Shown here in pieces: positions 58,240-64,000 of a stretch of DNA of 64,000 nucleotides (positions are counted from its first letter, which is position 1; every line of letters begins with the position of its first letter). Source of the DNA: Rhodohalobacter sp. SW132 (lineage in GTDB: Bacteria; Bacteroidota; Rhodothermia; Balneolales; Balneolaceae); the NCBI RefSeq assembly GCF_003390325.1, contig NZ_QUOK01000001.1:744001-808000 (forward strand), in the 5' to 3' direction. Below the pieces are notes generated by a model. That model searched no databases. It was given only the letters and a program-made list of their open reading frames with translations, and was not told the DNA's origin. A program made the position numbers and the translations under genes.

Positions 58240-60978
58240 ATGACAGCCACTAAACTGAGCAGTACTCATCATTTTAATGTTATCCAACTGCGAATTGATT
58301 TATGGAACCAGCTTCGGACTCAGCTTCAATTTTATCAGAAAGAGGAGAACAAAGATATTGATTCAGAGAGTAACAAGAGCGTTTCTGAAATTCTTGATGA
58401 CCTTGCCGTTATTGAACAGTATTACTCTTTTCCAGGGAAAAAAAGGGTTGTGAAACTACAGGAGTTTCTTAAAAACGAGGAATTTTATACAGCCTCTGCA
58501 AGGGTCAACGAAATTGTACGTCAGCTTGTAAGCGAATCATATCGAAGTAATCCCCGGCTGATTAAGGACGATTCCGAGGATGAGAATTCCGGCAACGAAA
58601 GTTCTTATCAGAAGCGCAAAAGCGGTAATAAGAATCACTTTGAAGTTCTTTTTCTGGATAATCTGTCGCGCCAGGAAGAGACGGCGATGAGATCCAAAAT
58701 GGCTGAACTTAGTGAAGATGATGAACATCTTTCATACGATGTGGTTGTGCAGCGTTCATTTCAGGATGCGCTCATCGCCCTGCTGTTAAACTACAACATT
58801 CAGGCGGTAGTTATTCGGTATGCTCCACCATACGCTTCAAATAATATTGAATCACTCCTTAAACCATTCCTGGGATATATTCACGACCTCGATTTTTCGA
58901 CTTTTTCTGAAGAGGACCTGGGCCCGATTCTGGGCAAAATAATTAAGCAGTTCCGCCCTGAGCTGGATATCTACTATGTGACAGATACTGCCCTTTTACA
59001 GCTTAAAGATTCAACTGTGAAAAATTTCCGAAGGATCTTTTATCGAAAGGATGATATCCAGGAGCTGCACCTGGCCATTCTTCGGGGAATCCGTGAGCGA
59101 TATAAAACACCCTTTTTCACGGCTCTTAAGGAGTACAGTCAAAAACCGGTTGGGGTTTTCCACGCGATGCCCATCTCCCGCGGAAATTCAGTTTTCAAAT
59201 CACGATGGATCCGGGATTTCGGTCAGTTTTACGGACGTAATCTCTGCCTGGCCGAAACGTCTTCCACAACCGGAGGGCTAGACTCTCTCCTTCAGCCAAC
59301 CGGTTCGCTGAAGGAAGCACAAATGATGGCATCAAAGGCATACGGATCCAAATGCACCTTTTTTGTAACCAATGGCACATCGACCTCCAACAAAATTGTA
59401 CAGCAGGCGCTGGTTGAACCGGGAGACCTGGTGCTGATTGACCGCGACTGCCATAAATCACACCATTACGGGCTGGTACTTGCCGGGGCTCTTCCGGTCT
59501 ACCTGGATTCCTATCCCATTGAAAAATACAGCATGTACGGCGCTGTTCCGCTGGAAGAGATTAAACATACTCTGCTCGAACTGAAAAAGGCCGGCAGGCT
59601 GGATAAAGTAAAAATGCTGCTGCTGACCAACTGCACATTTGACGGCCTTGTCTATAATGTGGAAAGAGTGATGGAGGAAGTTCTTGCCATCAAACCGGAT
59701 ATTATCTTTTTATGGGATGAAGCGTGGTTTGCTTTTGCCGGATTTACCTATACTTATAAGCAGCGCACCGGGATGTTTGTTGCCAACAAACTGTATCAAA
59801 AATACCAGTCAAAGGGATATCGCGAAAAGTATAATAATCATATTGAATCTCTGTCTGATGGTGAGCTGCCTTCGATACCCGATCCGGACAAGGTAAAGAT
59901 TCGTGTATATTCCACTCAAAGTACTCATAAAACACTGTCGAGCTTTCGCCAGGGTTCCATGATCCATATCTGGGACGAAGAATACAGGCGTCTGGTGTCC
60001 GACAGCTTCCAGGAAGCCTACATGACCCACACATCCACCTCACCCAACTACCAGATCCTGGCATCGATGGATGCAGGAAGGCGGCAGGTACAGTTTGAAG
60101 GATACGAGATGGTTGAAAAAAGTATTGAGCTGGCAATGTCGATACGCGCCAAAATACATGATCATCCGCTGCTTCATAAATATTTTCGCGTGCTGACCGT
60201 CCGGGATTTTATCCCCGATCAGTATCGGAAGTCGGGTCTGGATGAATATTACACGGATGATCACGGCTGGAACCGAATGGAGGATGCGTGGGAGCACGAT
60301 GAATTTGTGCTGGATCCCACAAAAATCACGCTTGCGGTTGGCCTCTCCGGAATAGACGGAGATACTTTCAAGAATGAATATCTGATGGACCAGTATAATA
60401 TTCAGATTAATAAAACGTCCCGGAACTCCATTTTGTTTATGACCAGTATCGGTACCACGCGCGGAAGCGTGGCCTACCTGGTGAATACCCTGCTGCAGAT
60501 TGCTGAAAAACTGGATGAGGAGTACCCGGCCCTGAATAAGAAAGAGACGGAGATTCTGCAAAAACGGATTAAATCGCTTATGGAAGATGTGCCGCCGCTT
60601 CCCGATTTCAGCTGGTTTCATTCCTCATTCCAGGCCGTCCCGGGCGTGCCGGGTGGAGATATCCGCCAGGCCTATTTTCTTTCATATAAATCTGACAATT
60701 GTGAATATATTCCCCTCAAAGAGTGTTTAAATGTTATAGAAGGTGGCAGGGAACTGGTTTCAACAACTTTTGTGATTCCCTATCCCCCGGGATTCCCGGT
60801 TCTGGTTCCCGGCCAGGTGATCAGTAAGGAGATTATCAAATTCCTGCTTGCCCTGGATGTAAAAGAGATTCACGGATACCGTCCGGAACTCGGATTGAAA
60901 GTGTTCACTGAAAAAATTCTTAATTATCAGGAAGAAATTCCTGCCCGCGCTGAAAGAATGTCGGGTGAAAAGGCATGA
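58240..60978 (+). CDS. Large Orn/Lys/Arg-type PLP decarboxylase family protein
   Basis: 912 aa. Residues 320-780 are the fold-type-I decarboxylase core: ETSSTTGGLDSLLQPTGSLK, FFVTNGTSTSNKIVQQALVE, LIDRDCHKSHHYGLVLAGA, the cofactor Asp in IIFLWDEAWFAFAGF, and Lys564 in STQSTHKTLSSFRQGSMIHI. The C-terminal part keeps VIPYPPGFPVLVPGQVI. The first 310 residues are a helical/alpha-beta region without the usual wing-domain pattern (FNVIQLRIDLWNQLRTQLQF). Known enzymes of 700-750 aa decarboxylate lysine, arginine or ornithine; the substrate here is not predictable, and the long front part is unusual. Confidence 0.88.
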   Translation: MTATKLSSTHHFNVIQLRIDLWNQLRTQLQFYQKEENKDIDSESNKSVSEILDDLAVIEQYYSFPGKKRVVKLQEFLKNEEFYTASARVNEIVRQLVSESYRSNPRLIKDDSEDENSGNESSYQKRKSGNKNHFEVLFLDNLSRQEETAMRSKMAELSEDDEHLSYDVVVQRSFQDALIALLLNYNIQAVVIRYAPPYASNNIESLLKPFLGYIHDLDFSTFSEEDLGPILGKIIKQFRPELDIYYVTDTALLQLKDSTVKNFRRIFYRKDDIQELHLAILRGIRERYKTPFFTALKEYSQKPVGVFHAMPISRGNSVFKSRWIRDFGQFYGRNLCLAETSSTTGGLDSLLQPTGSLKEAQMMASKAYGSKCTFFVTNGTSTSNKIVQQALVEPGDLVLIDRDCHKSHHYGLVLAGALPVYLDSYPIEKYSMYGAVPLEEIKHTLLELKKAGRLDKVKMLLLTNCTFDGLVYNVERVMEEVLAIKPDIIFLWDEAWFAFAGFTYTYKQRTGMFVANKLYQKYQSKGYREKYNNHIESLSDGELPSIPDPDKVKIRVYSTQSTHKTLSSFRQGSMIHIWDEEYRRLVSDSFQEAYMTHTSTSPNYQILASMDAGRRQVQFEGYEMVEKSIELAMSIRAKIHDHPLLHKYFRVLTVRDFIPDQYRKSGLDEYYTDDHGWNRMEDAWEHDEFVLDPTKITLAVGLSGIDGDTFKNEYLMDQYNIQINKTSRNSILFMTSIGTTRGSVAYLVNTLLQIAEKLDEEYPALNKKETEILQKRIKSLMEDVPPLPDFSWFHSSFQAVPGVPGGDIRQAYFLSYKSDNCEYIPLKECLNVIEGGRELVSTTFVIPYPPGFPVLVPGQVISKEIIKFLLALDVKEIHGYRPELGLKVFTEKILNYQEEIPARAERMSGEKA

Positions 60979-60993
60979 ATATTTTTAAAGAGT

Positions 60994-61115
60994 GTCCCCC
61001 TTTGAAGGGGGACTTTAACCCCAATTTTTAAAAATTGATATACCAGCCAATATCTCCTGAACTCTTTAAAGAGTCCCCCCTCTCTATCCCAATAGAGAGG
61101 GCGACAGGAGGTGAG
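60994..61115. repeat. Pair of hairpin repeats before the ATP-grasp gene
   Basis: GTCCCCCTT-TG-AAGGGGGAC at 60994-61013 and, at 61071-61115, CCCTCTCTATCCCAATAGAG followed by AGGGCGACAGGAGGTGAG. The second unit matches the one directly upstream of cusA (25185-25227). The 175-bp gap has no other feature. Confidence 0.65.
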
Positions 61116-61159
61116 TAGCAAACCGCCGGTAAAACTCTCAACTCAATAAAGACGTGACC

Positions 61160-62647
61160 ATGAAAGACTCAAAAAAAGAAATAAAGACACTAAAAGGCTT
61201 ATCAGATATTCGACGATTTTTTCACCGAAACGAAATGCCCGTCTATTTTATCAGCGCCACAAATTTCAATCTGCTCGGCGCTGATGAGTGGATTAAGAGT
61301 TTCAAGTTCATCTGCTACATTGAGTGTTTCGACGGGCAGCATCCCAATGTGTTTTCTCCGGATGAAGAGGTACCTCACGAAGAGTTCGAAAGTATTGAGG
61401 ATATCAACAATTACCTTCTTGAGCATAAGGAGGTTGTGGATTATATCAAAAGCCGAAAGCAGAATGGAAAAGCGGGAAAGGCAATGTTTTTGATGTTTGA
61501 TGAAAAAACGGAAAAGCTGGCCAAAAAGAACGGCCTGGAAGTCTGCTTTCCACCTGCAAAAATGCGGACATTTATGGACAACAAAGTGAACACCAACCGG
61601 ATTGCCGAAAGAGCCGGTGTTGCCTGTGTACCGTATGTGCTATCGAGTGTCAAGAATTACGATCACATGCGGGAAGTTTCAAAAAAACTGGGGAATGACC
61701 TCGTTATTCAAACTCCATTTGGCGATTCCGGACACACCACCTTTTTTATCTCCAATGAAGAAGAGTTTAAGAAACACGAAGATGAGATCATCAGGGAAAA
61801 AGAGGTGAAAATCATGAAGCGGATTAACTGCCGGGGAGCCGCAATTGAGGCTTGCGTTACACGGCACGGTACGATTGTGGCACCATTAATGACAGAGCTG
61901 GTAGGCTTTCCGGAACTGACTCCCTACAAAGGCGGCTGGTGCGGCAACGAAATTCACGCTAACGTTTTTACCCGCGAGATTCGCCAGAAAGCCCGTGAAT
62001 ATACACGGCTTTTTGGCAACCAACTCCGCGAAGAAGGCTACAAAGGATATTTTGAGCTCGACTTTTTGATTGATCAGGATAACGGGGAGGTCTATCTCGG
62101 AGAGCTGAACCCAAGGATAACCGGGGCCAGCTCCATAACCAACCACGCTGTTTTTGCTCTGGCAGATGCCCCTCTTTTCCTCTTTCACCTCCTGGAATGG
62201 ATGGATACCCCGTACGAGCTGAATGTAAAATCAATCAACAAAAGATGGGCACAGCCTGAAAATATCGATGACTGGAGCCAGCTTGTAATTAAGCACACCG
62301 AAGATACGGTGGAATATATTACGGAAGCACCGCCATCCGGTATCTGGAAGAAGCAGAAAGACGGCACAATTAAATATGACCGAATGGACACTCACCGCCG
62401 CGCCGTTGAAAAAGAAAATGAGGCATTTTTTCTTCGAATTACAGGGGAAGGAGATTATCTCTACGAAGGAGCTGATGTGGGAATCCTGGTAATGAGAGGC
62501 CGTCTGATGACCGATGATTTCAAACTCACCAAACGGGCCAAGAGCTGGATCACGGCCATACAGGATCAATATAAAACCACGGAACCGGCGAGTACAGAAG
62601 CTGAAAAGGAGAAAATCGCTGAGATTGCCGGGTTTAAAATGATGTAG
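61160..62647 (+). CDS. ATP-grasp ligase (carboxylate-amine ligase type)
   Basis: 495 aa from the ATG at 61160; a GTG at 61154 is possible. Residues 135-345 are the ATP-grasp fold: MRTFMDNKVNTNRIAERAGV, LVIQTPFGDSGHTTFFISNE, IMKRINCRGAAIEACVTRHG and the Mg-binding VYLGELNPRITGASSITNHA. The N-terminal 120 residues are a pre-ATP-grasp domain, and the C-terminal 150 are unlike biotin carboxylase. No biotin partner genes are present, so a peptide- or amide-forming ligase is the better reading. Co-directional with the decarboxylase and the C45 hydrolase. Confidence 0.83.
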   Translation: MKDSKKEIKTLKGLSDIRRFFHRNEMPVYFISATNFNLLGADEWIKSFKFICYIECFDGQHPNVFSPDEEVPHEEFESIEDINNYLLEHKEVVDYIKSRKQNGKAGKAMFLMFDEKTEKLAKKNGLEVCFPPAKMRTFMDNKVNTNRIAERAGVACVPYVLSSVKNYDHMREVSKKLGNDLVIQTPFGDSGHTTFFISNEEEFKKHEDEIIREKEVKIMKRINCRGAAIEACVTRHGTIVAPLMTELVGFPELTPYKGGWCGNEIHANVFTREIRQKAREYTRLFGNQLREEGYKGYFELDFLIDQDNGEVYLGELNPRITGASSITNHAVFALADAPLFLFHLLEWMDTPYELNVKSINKRWAQPENIDDWSQLVIKHTEDTVEYITEAPPSGIWKKQKDGTIKYDRMDTHRRAVEKENEAFFLRITGEGDYLYEGADVGILVMRGRLMTDDFKLTKRAKSWITAIQDQYKTTEPASTEAEKEKIAEIAGFKMM

Positions 62648-62660
62648 GTTCTTCCCTAAT

Positions 62661-62690
62661 CCTCCAAGGGTCTGAAACCCTTGGAGGGTT
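62661..62690 (+). terminator. Terminator-like hairpin after the ATP-grasp gene
   Basis: CCTCCAAGGGT-CTGAA-ACCCTTGGAGG then GTTTTTATT. Perfect 11-bp stem with a T-run, 14 bp after the stop. It belongs to the ACCTCCAAGG repeat class, here in terminator form. Confidence 0.75.
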
Positions 62691-62750
62691 TTTATTAAAT
62701 AGATATCCATCAATTGTTTGTAGATTACGATCAAATCATACAGCAGTACT

Positions 62751-63740
62751 ATGTTAATTAAGATCAAATGTATTGACGAAGATAAACCCGGCAAAAAGTG
62801 GGCGAAGGTGTTTAACAGAACCTGGCCCTATTACCGGGCATGGTATCTTCAGGAGGGATTTACCTCCAGGCCGGGATATCTGAGCTGCAAAAATGCGCTG
62901 GACGAGTATATGCCGGAATTGTCGCTGATGTACGATCAGATCTGTGAGCTTGCAGGTGGCGGCGACGTGACCTCCCGGTATCTCTCTATGTGGAATCCTC
63001 CCGCTTTTATGAGCGGCTGCACACAAGTAGCATGGACCAAAAACACGCCGGCGCTAATCCGAAATTACGACTACAACCCAAAATGGTTTGAAGGCGTGAT
63101 GCTGAAAAGCAACTGGCTGCAGCCGGTGATGGGCGTCGGTGATTGCAACTGGGGTCTGCTGGATGGAATGAACGGCAGCGGACTGTGCGCATCATTGAAC
63201 TTTGGCGGGCGAAATGTAGTCGGTGAGGGTTTTGGTATTCCGCTGGTGATTCGCTACCTGCTCGAAACTTGTGAAAATGTTGAAGACGCAATAAGAGTAT
63301 TGGAACGAATCCCGGTTCATATGGCCTATAATGTTATGCTTATGGACCGTAATGGTGAATATGCAACTCTTTTCCTGGGTCCCGACCGTAAACCAGGCCT
63401 GATCACAAAGCAGGCGTGCACCAATCACCAGGAAGATATTGAGTGGCCCGAATATGCCAGGCAAACCCAAACCATTGAACGGCAAAAGGCTGCGGAAGAG
63501 TATTTGAATGATAAAAAGATGGACCTGGACTCCATTTGCAGAAAGTTTTTACAGCCGCCACTGCACCAGTTTGATGTTAAAAAATCGTTCGGTACGTTAT
63601 ACAGTGCAGCCTGGTTTCCTGAGACTGGCGAAGCGAAACTGTTTTGGAAAGGAAAAGAGCTCAATCAAAAATTTGAAGAGTTTAACGAACAGCAGATTAC
63701 TGTTCAAATAACCAAACAGGCCGAATCTTTGATTTATTGA
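62751..63740 (+). CDS. C45-type autoproteolytic Ntn-hydrolase/acyltransferase
   Basis: 329 aa, related to acyl-CoA:6-aminopenicillanate acyltransferase (peptidase family C45). The predicted self-cleavage is at Gly89-Cys90 in AFMSGCTQVAWTKNTPALIR, freeing Cys90 as nucleophile; NYDYNP and MNGSGLCASLNFGGRN follow as in the family. C45 enzymes transfer or hydrolyse acyl groups on amines, amides and beta-lactam nuclei. No signal peptide, so cytoplasmic. It closes the five-gene set; its substrate may be the product of the ATP-grasp ligase (inference). Confidence 0.85.
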   Translation: MLIKIKCIDEDKPGKKWAKVFNRTWPYYRAWYLQEGFTSRPGYLSCKNALDEYMPELSLMYDQICELAGGGDVTSRYLSMWNPPAFMSGCTQVAWTKNTPALIRNYDYNPKWFEGVMLKSNWLQPVMGVGDCNWGLLDGMNGSGLCASLNFGGRNVVGEGFGIPLVIRYLLETCENVEDAIRVLERIPVHMAYNVMLMDRNGEYATLFLGPDRKPGLITKQACTNHQEDIEWPEYARQTQTIERQKAAEEYLNDKKMDLDSICRKFLQPPLHQFDVKKSFGTLYSAAWFPETGEAKLFWKGKELNQKFEEFNEQQITVQITKQAESLIY

Positions 63741-63852
63741 TATTTCGGTTACTATTTTTGCTTGAAGTTGAAAATGTAAATTTGATGATAAAAGTCCCCT
63801 CTCGAGAGGGTGTGAGGAAATACTTAATCAAAGATATCGGCCATTTATTTTT

Positions 63853-63946
63853 ACCACGAAGACGCAAAGCCACGAGGGTACACGAAGTATAAAAAGATCA
63901 AATTACTAACCTTCGTGATTCTTCGTGTCATCGTGACTTCGTGGCC
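63853..63946. repeat. Dispersed CACGAAG inverted repeat
   Basis: ACCACGAAGACGCAAAGCCA at the left and CGTGACTTCGTGGCC at the right, with repeated CTTCGTG words between, form a long imperfect stem. The gap from 63741 to the right edge also has a CCCTCTCGAGAGGG palindrome at 63798-63811; no gene is seen. Confidence 0.6.
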
Positions 63947-64000
63947 AAATAGAAGGAGTTTTTTAAATACTTGTTGATTTATTTTCTCACAGCCTTTAGA

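Noticed and set aside
61160-62647. Biotin carboxylase
   Set aside because: The ATP-grasp core is shared, but the C-terminal part differs and no biotin carrier or carboxyltransferase gene is nearby.

Overview
The window looks like a chromosomal stretch from a Balneolota/Bacteroidota-lineage bacterium (Balneolaceae-like). The evidence is a SusC/SusD pair, a type IX secretion C-terminal sorting domain with the NYPNPFNP signature, many lipoproteins and Sec/Tat-exported carbohydrate enzymes, weak Shine-Dalgarno use and moderate GC. The lineage is an inference from gene families; no rRNA or tRNA is present. Nearly all genes appear intact. The exceptions are a sodium:solute symporter cut by the left edge and a 160-bp relic of a second aldo/keto reductase.

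1-16.5 kb: symporter C-terminus, an aldo/keto reductase, then a polysaccharide-utilisation locus. It holds two GH144-type glucanase lipoproteins, a LacI regulator with a near-perfect operator palindrome, a secreted endonuclease/exonuclease/phosphatase-fold enzyme, SusC, a SusD with an apparent PDZ domain inserted in it, a BglX-like GH3 and a small T9SS-sorted protein. The family content points to beta-1,2-glucan (sophoro-oligosaccharide) use. The locus ends at a decayed 3' end of a second aldo/keto reductase, so related sequence flanks it in direct orientation.

16.6-24.3 kb: mixed accessory genes: class V aminotransferase, Vgb-like beta-propeller, a CxxCH Reeler-like protein, a methyltransferase, an outer-membrane barrel, an SGNH esterase and a Tat-exported Gfo/Idh oxidoreductase.

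24.4-39.6 kb: a copper/silver-type detoxification island on the + strand: Cys/His-rich small protein, CusA-type RND pump, TolC, CusB-type adaptor with a C-terminal DUF3347, stand-alone DUF3347, a PII-like regulator, a CPH-type P1B ATPase, a Met/His-rich periplasmic protein, a SHOCT protein, an archaeal-type (type II) GAPDH, small membrane and Cys-rich proteins, and a DUF2231 protein. Its gaps carry long hairpin repeats, some of which extend into the tolC reading frame.

39.7-45.1 kb: a flavin reductase, then a TPP-riboswitch thiamine set, thiM-thiE-thiL-thiD-tenA. Only salvage and end-assembly genes are visible, and the set is interrupted by a 208-bp MITE-like repeat. Two more copies of that repeat lie at 4.8 and 45.3 kb.

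45.6-55.3 kb: secreted glycoside-hydrolase-like protein, DUF389 membrane protein, ABC-F ATPase, a third DUF3347 protein, ThuA-like protein, AI-2E family transporter, Pmp3-like peptide and an AraC-Ogt fusion.

55.6-63.7 kb: a co-directional five-gene set: class III aminotransferase, nitrilase-superfamily amidase, 912-aa PLP decarboxylase, ATP-grasp ligase and autoproteolytic C45 Ntn-hydrolase. It matches no pathway I can name and is the best candidate here for an undescribed small-molecule system.
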